Below, in pieces: positions 20,669-27,973 of a stretch of 27,973 bases of DNA (its first letter is position 1; the number at the start of each line of letters is the position of its first letter). Origin of the DNA: an uncultured Clostridia bacterium. GTDB lineage: Bacteria; Bacillota; Clostridia; Christensenellales; Borkfalkiaceae. Where the stretch lies: assembly GCA_947627125.1 (NCBI GenBank), contig CANQUY010000006.1:1-27973 (forward strand), written 5' to 3'. Under the pieces are notes generated by a model. That model had not been told where the DNA came from. It saw only the letters and a list, made by a program, of their open reading frames with translations, and did not search any database. The position numbers and the translations under genes were made by a program.

Positions 20669-22360
20669 TTACAGGGATTTTTTGTAACTTTCAGCCTCGC
20701 CTATGAGCTCTCTCGCGTGCATCATGGCGATCTCTCCCGTGTCCCCGCCGATGAGCCGTGCGATCTCGCCGAGCCTAGCCTCCCCATCCAGCGGATGGAT
20801 ATGCGTGCAGGTCCTGCCGCCGTCCTCCGTCTTTTCGATGAGAAAGTTCCGATCCGCGCAGGCGGCGATCCGCGCAAGGTGCGACACGGCGATAATTTGT
20901 GTATTTTTTGAAATCTTACAGAACTTTTCCCCGACGACTTTGGCCGTTTTTCCGCCGATCCCCGCGTCGATCTCATCAAAAATATACGTTCCGATCGAGC
21001 TCACATCGGAGAGCTGTGCCTTGACGGCGAGCATGAATCTCGACATTTCGCCGCCGCTGATGATCTTGCCGAGTTCCTTCAACGGTTCGCCCTTGTTGGC
21101 GGAGAAGAGGAATTTCACGCCGCCGAGTCCCTCGGCCGTCGCATGGCCGACGTCGTCGCGGGTATAGTCCGCAAACTCGATCTCAAACCTCGCCGAGCCG
21201 ATATTGAGCGTCGAAAGTTCCCTTGTTACCCGTGCGCAGAAGCCTTCTGCGGCGGCCTTTCTCGCCCTTGTCAGCTTTTCGCACGCCCCGAAGAGCGTAT
21301 CGTCCGCCCGCTTGAGCTCCTCCGTGAGTTCCTCGTACCGTTCGGCGCTGTTTTCAAGAAGGGAACACTCCTCTTGCGCCTTTTTGAGATATTCGATCGC
21401 GCTCTGCACCGTCCCGCCGTACTTCTTTTTGAGCGTTCTGAGCTCGTCGAGGCGGTTTTCCACCCGTTCCGCTTCCCGCTCATTCACGTCGAGTTCGTCG
21501 AGCGCGCTCTCGGCCTCCTCCCCCACATCCTCGAGTTCGGCGGCCGAATTTTCGAGCCGTTCGGCAAGATCGGCATATTCTTTCACATACTTTGCAATGG
21601 AACGGAGCGCATGAGCGGCGCTGCGGACCCCGTCGAGGCTTCCGCCGTCGGAGAGCAGACATTCTTTCGCCTCCGCGAGGCCGTCCTTGATCTTTTCCGC
21701 ATTGCGGAACTTCTCGCGGGACTGCAAAAGCTCCTCTTCCTCCCCCTCTCGGAGTTCCGCGCGTTGAAGTTCGTCGATCTGAAAGCGGAGAATGTCGAGG
21801 CGGCGGCTCCGCTCTCCCTCGTCCCCGCCGAGCGTTTTGAGGTCGTTTAAAATGGCCTTGCGGGCGGAAAGCCCCGCCGCAACTTCCTCTTTCGCCCTGA
21901 CTACGGGTTCCCCCGCGATCGTATCGAGAAGGCGCAGCTGGTTGCTCTCCTTCAATAAAAAGAAATGCTCGCTCTGCCCGTGGACGTCCACAAGGAGCGA
22001 GGTGATACGCCTGACCATGGCGGCAGTCACGGAACAGCCGTTGAGTTTCAATGCGCCTCTTCCGTCCGCAGTGAGTTTTCTTGAGATGACGACCGTATCT
22101 TCCGCCTCAATGTCCATCTCTTGCAGGAGCGCAAAAACGGCGGGGTCCTCCGTGGAAAACTCCGCTTGAACAAGGCATTCATTCTCCCCGTAGCGCACCA
22201 TCCCCTTATCGGCCTTGGCTCCGAGGACAAAGTCGATACACTCCAAAATGACGGATTTTCCTGCGCCCGTTTCCCCCGAAAGGACGTTGAGCCCCTTGGA
22301 AAATTCGAGGTCTGCCCGCTCAATGAGCGCAACATTGCGGATCAAAAGACTTTTCAGCAT
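20669..22360 (-). CDS. recN: DNA repair protein RecN
   Basis: A 563-residue SMC-like ATPase that acts at double-strand breaks. The Walker A GETGAGKS (29-36) is N-terminal and Walker B with the signature (ISGGEMSRFMLAVKAQL, then TYIFDEIDAGIGG) is C-terminal, separated by long coiled coils with AE/ER repeats (about 160-370). It is preceded by argR with 4 bp between and shows no ribosome site, so translation is probably coupled. Order argR-recN-spoIVB is typical of spore-forming Bacillota. Confidence 0.97.
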   Translation of the reverse strand: MLKSLLIRNVALIERADLEFSKGLNVLSGETGAGKSVILECIDFVLGAKADKGMVRYGENECLVQAEFSTEDPAVFALLQEMDIEAEDTVVISRKLTADGRGALKLNGCSVTAAMVRRITSLLVDVHGQSEHFFLLKESNQLRLLDTIAGEPVVRAKEEVAAGLSARKAILNDLKTLGGDEGERSRRLDILRFQIDELQRAELREGEEEELLQSREKFRNAEKIKDGLAEAKECLLSDGGSLDGVRSAAHALRSIAKYVKEYADLAERLENSAAELEDVGEEAESALDELDVNEREAERVENRLDELRTLKKKYGGTVQSAIEYLKKAQEECSLLENSAERYEELTEELKRADDTLFGACEKLTRARKAAAEGFCARVTRELSTLNIGSARFEIEFADYTRDDVGHATAEGLGGVKFLFSANKGEPLKELGKIISGGEMSRFMLAVKAQLSDVSSIGTYIFDEIDAGIGGKTAKVVGEKFCKISKNTQIIAVSHLARIAACADRNFLIEKTEDGGRTCTHIHPLDGEARLGEIARLIGGDTGEIAMMHARELIGEAESYKKSL

Positions 22361-22364
22361 AATT

Positions 22365-22820
22365 TTATGACTTGATGATGGCGTTCAGACGTTCGGTGAC
22401 GATCTTCGCCTCTTCGTTATTTTCGCAGATGATGAGAACGGTATCATCTCCCGAAATGCACCCGACGACTTCGCGGTATTCGAGATGATCGATAACGACG
22501 CCCGCATTTGCGCCGTTTCCGTCCAGCGTCTTGACGATAATGAGATTCCCCACCGCGCGGATCCCCAAAACACAGGTCTGGAAGAGTGCGCGCATCTTTT
22601 CCGAAAGGCCGCTCTCCTTCTCCGTCATCGACGCATAGCGGAAGCGTTTCTGGTTTCCCTTGACTTTGAACAGATGGAGCTCCTTGATGTCGCGGGAAAC
22701 GGTGGCCTGCGTGACTGAAAAATTACAGGCGGCGAGCTGTTCGCAGAGCTCCTCCTGCGTTTCTATCTCCATCTGCTCAATGATCTCGAGGATCTTGGTG
22801 TGTCTTGCGTTCCTTAACAT
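22365..22820 (-). CDS. argR: Arginine repressor ArgR/AhrC
   Basis: A 151-residue regulator of arginine metabolism. The N-terminal winged helix has SVTQATVSRDIKEL, and the C-terminal oligomerisation domain has GISGDDT-like CISGDDTVLII, which binds arginine in the hexamer. GAGGGGAAG precedes ATG 22820. It sits 12 bp after nadK and before recN. Confidence 0.96.
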   Translation of the reverse strand: MLRNARHTKILEIIEQMEIETQEELCEQLAACNFSVTQATVSRDIKELHLFKVKGNQKRFRYASMTEKESGLSEKMRALFQTCVLGIRAVGNLIIVKTLDGNGANAGVVIDHLEYREVVGCISGDDTVLIICENNEEAKIVTERLNAIIKS

Positions 22821-22832
22821 ATTCTTCCCCTC

Positions 22833-23624
22833 TTAATTGATTTTTTGAGTGATTCTCAGAAAATAGCTCTTTTTATCTCTCGTCAAAAACGTTGCGCATC
22901 TCTTTGCCCTTCTGACGAGAACTCTGTCGCCCGTTCCGACGCTCCCCAAATACTTCCCGTCGCCGTACAGAAGCAAGCTGTGCCCCTGCGGGATCGAGAA
23001 AGAGAGCGTTGCGGAAGCCGCGTAGACGATGGGACGGCTCTTCATGGAAAAGGCGCATATCGGCGTCAGAATGAAGGCCTCGCATTCGGGCGTCAGGATA
23101 CTTCCGCCCGCCGAAAGCGAATAGGCGGTGGAACCTGTGGGCGTGGCAACAATGACGCCGTCGGCGACAATCTCCCCCGCATTACTCCCGTCAATTTGTA
23201 CACAGATTTTGACGACTTTGTTCTCCTCTTCCGCAGAAACCCCGCGGATGAGCGAACATTCGTTGAGGCAAACGGTCCTGTTCCCGTTGAGCTCCACCTC
23301 GAGCATGGCGCGTTCGATCCTGTCGCACTCAGAAGAGAGCGCAAGCGCGGCGGCCCCGTCGAGTTCCCCCCTCTCAAATTCCGTCAAAAAACCCGTGTGG
23401 CCGTAATTGACACCGAAGAGCGGGATCTTCAATTCGGCCGCGCGGCGGGCAGCCCTCAGAACGGTGCCGTCCCCGCCGAGGACGATCAGCCTGTCCACCC
23501 CAGAAATCGCATCCTCGGTATCAAAGATCTCTGCATCGGCTCCCGCCCTGCGCAGAATATTTTGAAGCAGGCATGCGTCATTGGCATTCGCCTGCGTCTT
23601 GTGATAGAAGATGCCTATTTTCAT
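22833..23624 (-). CDS. nadK: NAD kinase
   Basis: A 263-residue enzyme that phosphorylates NAD to NADP. The GGDGT motif (50-54), the NE motif (LNECSLIRG) and TPTGSTAYSLSAGGS are all present. ATG 23624 is the start because a promoter ends 10 nt before it; the upstream in-frame ATGs at 23636 and earlier overlap or precede the -10 box. No ribosome site is visible, so the mRNA carries at most a few leader bases. It begins the transcript nadK-argR-recN-(spoIVB). Confidence 0.95.
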   Translation of the reverse strand: MKIGIFYHKTQANANDACLLQNILRRAGADAEIFDTEDAISGVDRLIVLGGDGTVLRAARRAAELKIPLFGVNYGHTGFLTEFERGELDGAAALALSSECDRIERAMLEVELNGNRTVCLNECSLIRGVSAEEENKVVKICVQIDGSNAGEIVADGVIVATPTGSTAYSLSAGGSILTPECEAFILTPICAFSMKSRPIVYAASATLSFSIPQGHSLLLYGDGKYLGSVGTGDRVLVRRAKRCATFLTRDKKSYFLRITQKIN

Positions 23625-23634
23625 ACCGTCTAAC

Positions 23635-23663
23635 ATTATATGACGAATTTCGCATAAAATCAA
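23635..23663 (-). promoter_or_regulatory. nadK promoter
   Basis: Minus strand TTGATT (23658-23663), 17-bp spacer, TATAAT (23635-23640). Distance from -10 to ATG is 10 nt. Confidence 0.75.
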
Positions 23664-23667
23664 GAGA

Positions 23668-23687
23668 TTTTTGCATAAATGCAAAAA
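23668..23687. promoter_or_regulatory. AT-rich palindrome upstream of the nadK -35 box
   Basis: TTTTTGCAT-AA-ATGCAAAAA, a perfect 9-2-9 inverted repeat ending 5 bp before the -35 box and just after the tlyA stop. It may be an operator or UP-like element; it has no suitable T-run for a tlyA terminator in the minus direction. Confidence 0.35.
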
Positions 23688-23705
23688 AAAATTTATCAAA
23701 TTCAA

Positions 23706-24476
23706 TCAAGCATTGCGGTCGAAATCGGCGCAACGGCCCAAAAATTCGGCCAAAGAGAGGGAGTTTCCGCCTTTTTCCAAAAAAATGACATACTCAACGT
23801 TCTTTTTGGGGCGGATCGGCGCGTTGACGGCGTCCATGACGGCAAATCCAAGCCCGCGGGCAAACCCGTAAAAGTCCGTCAGCAGTTTTTTGTGGAGATG
23901 CACGGGAAGGATCCCGCTCTTGCCGAGCCCCTTCCCCTCACATTCAAACTGCGGCTTGAAGAGAACGAAAGCCCTCCCGCCCTCCGCAAGGATCTCATGG
24001 ACTGCGGGCAGAACAAGGCGGAGCGAAATGAAGCTGAGATCGGCCGTAACGACGTCGATTTTTTCGGGAAAATCGGTGCGGGAAAGGTAGCGGGCATTGG
24101 TTTCATCCATGACGATAACGCGCGGATCGGCGCAGAGGGAGCTATCGAGCTGGCTCTTCCCCACGTCCACGCAGTAGACTTTCCCTGCGCCCCGCTTCAA
24201 AAGGCAATCGCAAAAGCCCCCGTTGCTCGACCCGAGATCTGCCGCCACGGCCCCCTCGACGCTCACCCGAAAGCAGGAAAGCCCCCGCTCGAGCTTAAAA
24301 CCACCGTTGGAAACAAAGGAGATCTCCTCGGAGAGGAATTCAAACGGCTCATCCCCGCCCACTTCGTCCTTGGGGGAAACGGGCACGCCGCGGCACAAAA
24401 CAAGCCCCCGCAAAAGCGCCTGCTGCGCCTTGGTGCGGGAGCCGAATTTTTCTGCAAAAAACTTATCTGCGCGCAT
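23706..24476 (-). CDS. tlyA: TlyA family rRNA 2'-O-methyltransferase
   Basis: A 256-residue protein with an N-terminal S4 domain (1-60, MRADKFFAEKFGSRTKAQQALLRG) and an FtsJ-like methyltransferase domain. The SAM motif is DLGSSNGGFCDCLL (80-93), where most relatives have D-x-G-A/S-S-T-G-G-F; the motif DLSFISLR and FKPQFE follow. TlyA methylates 16S and/or 23S rRNA riboses. Its start overlaps the end of dxs by 14 bp, placing it last in the nusB-folD-ispA-dxs-tlyA operon. The unusual Asn in place of Thr is worth noting. Confidence 0.93.
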   Translation of the reverse strand: MRADKFFAEKFGSRTKAQQALLRGLVLCRGVPVSPKDEVGGDEPFEFLSEEISFVSNGGFKLERGLSCFRVSVEGAVAADLGSSNGGFCDCLLKRGAGKVYCVDVGKSQLDSSLCADPRVIVMDETNARYLSRTDFPEKIDVVTADLSFISLRLVLPAVHEILAEGGRAFVLFKPQFECEGKGLGKSGILPVHLHKKLLTDFYGFARGLGFAVMDAVNAPIRPKKNVEYVIFLEKGGNSLSLAEFLGRCADFDRNA

Positions 24477-26169
24477 ATTTCAGGATCTCTCCGACGATTT
24501 TTTCCCTTCCGAGCCCGTATTTCTCCATGAGGGACGGGACTTCGCCGTGCGGCAGGAAACAGTCCTCGTAGCCGAACGTAAGAACGATTTTCCCGCTGTT
24601 GCGGTAAAAATTCAGAATGGCCGAGCCCAAACCGCCGATTTTGGCGTTGTCCTCGAGCGTGACAATGATTTTTTCACTGCGGGAACGCAGGAGGCTCTCG
24701 TCGAGCGGCTTCAAAAAGCGGGCATTCACGATACTGCAATCGAGCCCTTCTTTTTGCAGTTCTCCCCTTACGAGATTTGCAAGCGTGATGCACCTCTCCC
24801 CCGCTGCCATGATTACTATGTCAGACATAGTACTATGTAAAACCTCAAATTTCCCGATTTCGACGGAATTATATTCCCCCTCTTCCCCTGCACGCGGATA
24901 GCGGATCGCGAGCGGATGGGCATATTCCGCGCTGAGGCGGAGCATTTGGCGGAATTCGGCAATATTTTTCGGGATCGCGACCGCAAGATTCGGAATAAAG
25001 GAGAGATAGGAAAGATCGAAAACGCCTTGATGGGTTTCTCCGTCCGCCCCCGTCGCCCCCGCCCTGTCGATACAGAAGGTCACGGGAAGATCCTGCCCGC
25101 ACACGTCGTGGACGATCTCGTCGAACGCCCTCTGCAAAAACGTGGAGTAGATCGCATAGTATGGCTTGAATCCCTGCGCCCCGAGGGAAGCCGCAAGCAC
25201 GGAGGCATGCTCTTCGCAGATCCCGACGTCGAATGAACGTTCGGGGAACCTTTCAAAGAAGGTCCGAAGTCCCAAACTGTCCGTCATGGCGGCCGTGATC
25301 GCGACGATTTTTTCGTCTTTTTCTGCCAGAGCGCACAGTTCATCGCCGAGTGCGGCGGAATATTCCTTCTGCTCCGATCTCGGTCCCACGCCGTGCGTCT
25401 GCATGGGCGCATTCTCGCAAAACGGATAGCCCCGCCCCTTCTGTGTGACGACGTGCAGGAGCACCGTTTCCTCTTTCACCGCCTCCTTTGCCTGTTCGAG
25501 GGTGGGAAGGAGTTCTTCGAGGCAATTCCCGTTGACGGGCCCCATGTAGCGGAGGCCGAACCGCTCAAACAGGGCGACGTCCTCCATCGGCTTGCCGCTC
25601 TGCCGCAGTTCCTCCAATACCTCATGCGCCCCGCCTACCGTCGGCGAGATGGACATGCCGTTGTCGTTCAAAATGATCAGGACTTTCGTATGTAAGATCT
25701 TCAGACTGTTCAATGCCTCATAGATGAGCCCGTTCTGAAAGGAACCGTCGCCGATGAGCGCGATCACATGAAAATCTTCCCCGCTGAGGTCGCGCGCCTT
25801 GCCGATGCCGAGCGCCGCGGAGAACGCTGTCCCCGCATGGCCCGTGTCGTAGCAGTCGTAGACGCTCTCTTCCCGCTTCGGAAAGCCCGAAATTCCGCCC
25901 TCTTTCCGCAGCGTGTGGAATTTTTCCGCACGGTCCGAGAGCAACTTGTGCGTATAGCACTGATGGCCGACGTCAAAGACGATCTTATCCCCGGGGAAAT
26001 CAAAGACGCGGTGAAGGGCGACCGTGAGCTCCACGGCGCCCAAATTGGAGGAAAGGTGCCCTCCGCAGACCGAAACGGTTTGATAGATCGTCCTCCTGAG
26101 TTCCTCGCAGAGTAGATTTAATTGCGCAACGGAGGCAGTTTTCAGCTCCCTGCTCTTAAAATTATCCAT
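24463..26169 (-). CDS. dxs: 1-deoxy-D-xylulose-5-phosphate synthase (short form)
   Basis: A 568-residue thiamine diphosphate enzyme making DXP, the first step of the MEP isoprenoid pathway. Motifs: SSNLGAVELTVALH, GHQCYTHKLL, GDGSFQNGLIYEALN for ThDP/Mg binding, NDNGMSISPTVG, DRAGATGADGETHQG and the C-terminal transketolase domain. It is shorter than the usual 620-640 because the linker after PTVGGAHEVLEELR that many homologues carry is absent. The stretch EVLHSTMSDIVIMAAG, where homologues read EVLRPG or similar, is encoded by a palindromic dispersed repeat. It lies 3 bp after ispA, supplying precursors for that enzyme. Confidence 0.95.
   Translation of the reverse strand: MDNFKSRELKTASVAQLNLLCEELRRTIYQTVSVCGGHLSSNLGAVELTVALHRVFDFPGDKIVFDVGHQCYTHKLLSDRAEKFHTLRKEGGISGFPKREESVYDCYDTGHAGTAFSAALGIGKARDLSGEDFHVIALIGDGSFQNGLIYEALNSLKILHTKVLIILNDNGMSISPTVGGAHEVLEELRQSGKPMEDVALFERFGLRYMGPVNGNCLEELLPTLEQAKEAVKEETVLLHVVTQKGRGYPFCENAPMQTHGVGPRSEQKEYSAALGDELCALAEKDEKIVAITAAMTDSLGLRTFFERFPERSFDVGICEEHASVLAASLGAQGFKPYYAIYSTFLQRAFDEIVHDVCGQDLPVTFCIDRAGATGADGETHQGVFDLSYLSFIPNLAVAIPKNIAEFRQMLRLSAEYAHPLAIRYPRAGEEGEYNSVEIGKFEVLHSTMSDIVIMAAGERCITLANLVRGELQKEGLDCSIVNARFLKPLDESLLRSRSEKIIVTLEDNAKIGGLGSAILNFYRNSGKIVLTFGYEDCFLPHGEVPSLMEKYGLGREKIVGEILKYARR
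24814..24844. repeat. Palindromic dispersed repeat inside dxs
   Basis: TACTATGTCAGACATAGTA followed by CTATGTAAAACC on the plus strand: two overlapping palindromes (ACTATGTC-A-GACATAGT and ACATAGTACTATGT). It is read in frame within dxs as LHSTMSDIV. It matches the copy after the second dacF (16938-16962) and the units at 3221-3260. Confidence 0.7.
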
Positions 26170-26172
26170 AAC

Positions 26173-27042
26173 TTAATGATCTCTGTTTCTGACAAGCGAA
26201 ACGATCCCCTCGAAAAAGTCTGTATGTTCGGTAAGATCCGCGAGCGCCTGTCTGCACTTGAGGACGTACTCGTCCGCAAGCATTTCGGCCTTTTGCATGC
26301 CGAAAACCTTGATACAAGTGAGTTTATCCTCGATTTTGTCCTTGCCGAGGGTCTTGCCCATGCGTCCGTCCGTGCCCTTTTCGTCTAAAATATCGTCTGT
26401 CAGTTGAAACAGGATGCCAAGATTTCTCCCAAACGCTTCCGCCGCTTCCACATTTCCGTCGGCGAGAACGGCCGCCATTTCGAGCGGCGCCGAGATCAGG
26501 CGTCCCGTCTTGTTTTCATAGATGAAGAGAAGTTCCTCCTCTCCTGCCGACTTGCCCGAATAGAGCAGATCTGCCGACTGCCCTGCGATCATTCCCTCCG
26601 CGCCTGCGGCAAGGGAAAGCCTCTGCGCCGCCATAAGGTGTTTTTGATCCCGTGCGGCGGCCTTGAGAAGGAGATCGAAGGCGTAGCTCAAAAGCGCATC
26701 CCCGGCGAGCACGGCGTACGCTTCGCCGAAAACTCTGTGGTTGGAGGGCTTTCCGCGGCGGAAATCGTCGTTATCCATCGCGGGAAGATCGTCATGAATG
26801 AGCGAATAGGTGTGGATACATTCGATGGCGACGGCGAGTTCCTTCTCCTGCAGATAATCCTGCCCCAACGCGTCGAGCGCGGCATAAAAAAGGACGGGAC
26901 GGATGCGCTTCCCTCCCGCAAGGAGCGAATAGCGCATACTTTCCGTCAAAACGGACGGCAGAAAGTGCATCGCGGCGGCATATTCCGCGAGCCCCTGTTC
27001 CACCGCACTCAGATACTCATTGTATTTTTCCTTAAAGTTCAT
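26173..27042 (-). CDS. ispA: Polyprenyl (farnesyl) diphosphate synthase
   Basis: A 289-residue short-chain prenyltransferase. The first Asp-rich motif DDLPAMDNDD (84-93) and the second DDILD (216-220) bind the Mg-diphosphates; GGKRIRP (43-49) holds IPP. Two residues between the Asp pair and next Asp in the first motif fit the bacterial FPP synthase type. The start overlaps the folD stop (ATGA), so xseA and xseB, often between these genes, are not here. Confidence 0.95.
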   Translation of the reverse strand: MNFKEKYNEYLSAVEQGLAEYAAAMHFLPSVLTESMRYSLLAGGKRIRPVLFYAALDALGQDYLQEKELAVAIECIHTYSLIHDDLPAMDNDDFRRGKPSNHRVFGEAYAVLAGDALLSYAFDLLLKAAARDQKHLMAAQRLSLAAGAEGMIAGQSADLLYSGKSAGEEELLFIYENKTGRLISAPLEMAAVLADGNVEAAEAFGRNLGILFQLTDDILDEKGTDGRMGKTLGKDKIEDKLTCIKVFGMQKAEMLADEYVLKCRQALADLTEHTDFFEGIVSLVRNRDH

Positions 27043-27887
27043 ACAGCCGTCCGTTCCGCGGCATCCACGGTATTGGAGAGAAGCATTGCGATCGTCATCG
27101 GACCGACGCCGCCGGGCACGGGCGAGATCATGGAAACCTTTTCCGCAACGTTTTCAAAGTCCACATCGCCGCAAAGTTTCCCCTTTTCGTCCCTGTTCAT
27201 TCCGACGTCGATGACAACGGCCCCTTCCTTGACCATATCTGCCGTAATATATTTCGCTCTTCCGATCGCCACGACCAAAATATCCGCTTCTGCGCAGATC
27301 TCTTTCAGATTCTGCGTCTTGGAATGGCAAACGGTGACCGTCGCGTCCGCATTGAGGAGGAGCAGGGCCATCGGCCGCCCCACGATATTGCTCCTGCCGA
27401 CCACGACGGCATGTTTCCCCCTCGTTTCCACATGGTAGCGGTTCAGAAGTTCCATGATCCCGCGCGGGGTGCACGACACCGTCCCCTCCCTGTGCAGGGC
27501 GAGCAGGCCGATATTCTGTTCCGAAAAACCGTCCACGTCCTTTTCCACAGGGATCTTTGCAAGGATCTTTCTCTCGTCAAGATGGCGCGGAAGAGGGAGC
27601 TGGAGGAGGATCCCATGGACAGAACGATCCCCCGCGAGCTCTTCCACTGCCCTTTCGGCCTCCTCTTGGGAGATTTCTGCGGGCAATCGGAGCACATGCG
27701 AAGAAATGCCGACCTCTTCGCAGGCCTTGACCTTGTTGCGGACATAGACTTCGGAGGCGGGGTCGTTCCCGATGAGCACGACGCCGAGCCCGATCTTTCT
27801 GCCGTTCTTCCGCTCGAATGCGGCAGCGCGGAAACTGAGCTCCCGCCGTATCTCCGCCGCAGTCTGTTTCCCGTCGATGATCGTCAT
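27039..27887 (-). CDS. folD: Methylenetetrahydrofolate dehydrogenase/cyclohydrolase
   Basis: A 282-residue bifunctional enzyme interconverting 5,10-methylene-, methenyl- and 10-formyl-tetrahydrofolate. YVRNKVKACEEVGI contains the catalytic Lys, LLQLPLPRHLD the substrate loop, and VVGRSNIVGRPMALLLLNADATVT the NADP site; the C-terminus PVPGGVGPMTIAMLLSNT is the family signature. It overlaps nusB upstream and ispA downstream by 4 bp each (ATGA). Confidence 0.97.
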   Translation of the reverse strand: MTIIDGKQTAAEIRRELSFRAAAFERKNGRKIGLGVVLIGNDPASEVYVRNKVKACEEVGISSHVLRLPAEISQEEAERAVEELAGDRSVHGILLQLPLPRHLDERKILAKIPVEKDVDGFSEQNIGLLALHREGTVSCTPRGIMELLNRYHVETRGKHAVVVGRSNIVGRPMALLLLNADATVTVCHSKTQNLKEICAEADILVVAIGRAKYITADMVKEGAVVIDVGMNRDEKGKLCGDVDFENVAEKVSMISPVPGGVGPMTIAMLLSNTVDAAERTAV

Positions 27888-27973
27888 ACGTTGATGATCC
27901 CCCCGAGCAGACCGTTCACGAAGTCGGTCGAGTTGGCCGAGGAGTACTTTCTCGCCAAATTTGTCGCCTCGCT
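27884..27973 (-). CDS. nusB: Transcription antitermination factor NusB, C-terminal end (rest outside window)
   Basis: The last 29 codons of a gene entering from the right edge. They read SEATNLARKYSSANSTDFVN then GLLGGIINV and a stop; E-A-x-x-L-A-K/R-K-Y and FVNGLLG are the conserved end of NusB. The stop overlaps the folD start (ATGA). NusB with NusE binds boxA in rRNA antitermination. Confidence 0.85.
   Translation of the reverse strand, partial: SEATNLARKYSSANSTDFVNGLLGGIINV

Noticed and set aside
23668..23687. Palindrome before nadK as an ArgR box.
   Set aside because: Inner spacing is 2 bp where ARG boxes have 4, and the half-sites read TGCAT rather than TGAAT.
1..27973. GC-skew switch at the dif-like site, which would support a replication terminus.
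   Set aside because: Hand counts were mixed: G>C on the plus strand at 901-1080, C>G at 4081-4260, but C>G already in parts of the GH13 gene (2521-2700). A whole-genome skew plot is needed.
1..27973. CRISPR arrays, tRNA or rRNA genes.
   Set aside because: No regularly spaced repeats and no tRNA-like cloverleaf or rRNA sequence was seen anywhere in the window.

Overview
The window looks like a chromosomal segment of a moderately high-GC, endospore-type Clostridia (Bacillota), probably an uncultured gut lineage. The reasons are the gene order nusB-folD-ispA-dxs-tlyA-nadK-argR-recN-spoIVB, typical of Bacillota spore formers; the sporulation-family genes gerW, a DUF2953 gene, spoIVB, a spoIIM-like gene and two dacF-type carboxypeptidases; a Gram-positive LexA with a GAAC-type SOS box; and sigma-A promoters with 17-bp spacers. 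The genus cannot be read from the sequence.

Layout. 1-3.2 kb (+): the end of glycogen phosphorylase and a cytoplasmic GH13 alpha-glucan hydrolase, together an alpha-glucan degradation unit. 3.2-3.9 kb: about 700 bp without a protein gene but full of structure: a short palindromic repeat, two copies of a 41-bp dispersed repeat, a 34-bp inverted repeat that looks like a tyrosine-recombinase core site, two promoters pointing left, and a probable small RNA with its own terminator. 3.9-9.2 kb (+): an XerS-like single-chain recombinase coupled to hflX, a small Cys-rich protein on the opposite strand, lexA, a MATE transporter behind a long structured leader, and a lipoprotein. 9.2-10.5 kb: a two-helix membrane protein divergent from a TetR-like regulator. 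10.5-28 kb (-): rluB, dacF, gerW, the DUF2953 gene, scpB, scpA, an M50 peptidase, lysA, a second dacF, a spoIIM-like gene, a toxin-antitoxin cassette, spoIVB, recN, argR, nadK, tlyA, dxs, ispA, folD and the end of nusB.

Three things stand out. First, the 3.5-3.9 kb locus: a dif-like palindrome, a third copy of its arm touching the -35 box of the adjacent recombinase gene, and an sRNA between them. This resembles the single-recombinase XerS/difSL arrangement of streptococci but lies in a clostridial context. Second, a ParE/RelE-type toxin-antitoxin pair sits between two 69-bp copies of the 3' end of spoIVB, as if a small element had entered there and restored the gene with its own end; spo0A, usually next to spoIVB, is not there. 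Third, the MATE gene is preceded by a 96-nt nested hairpin ending directly in a U-tract, a candidate riboswitch or attenuator.

Several genes (xer, the Cys-rich gene, the M50 gene, nadK) have a -10 box only 6-10 nt before the start codon, which suggests leaderless or nearly leaderless mRNAs. All identifications come from motif reading without database searches.
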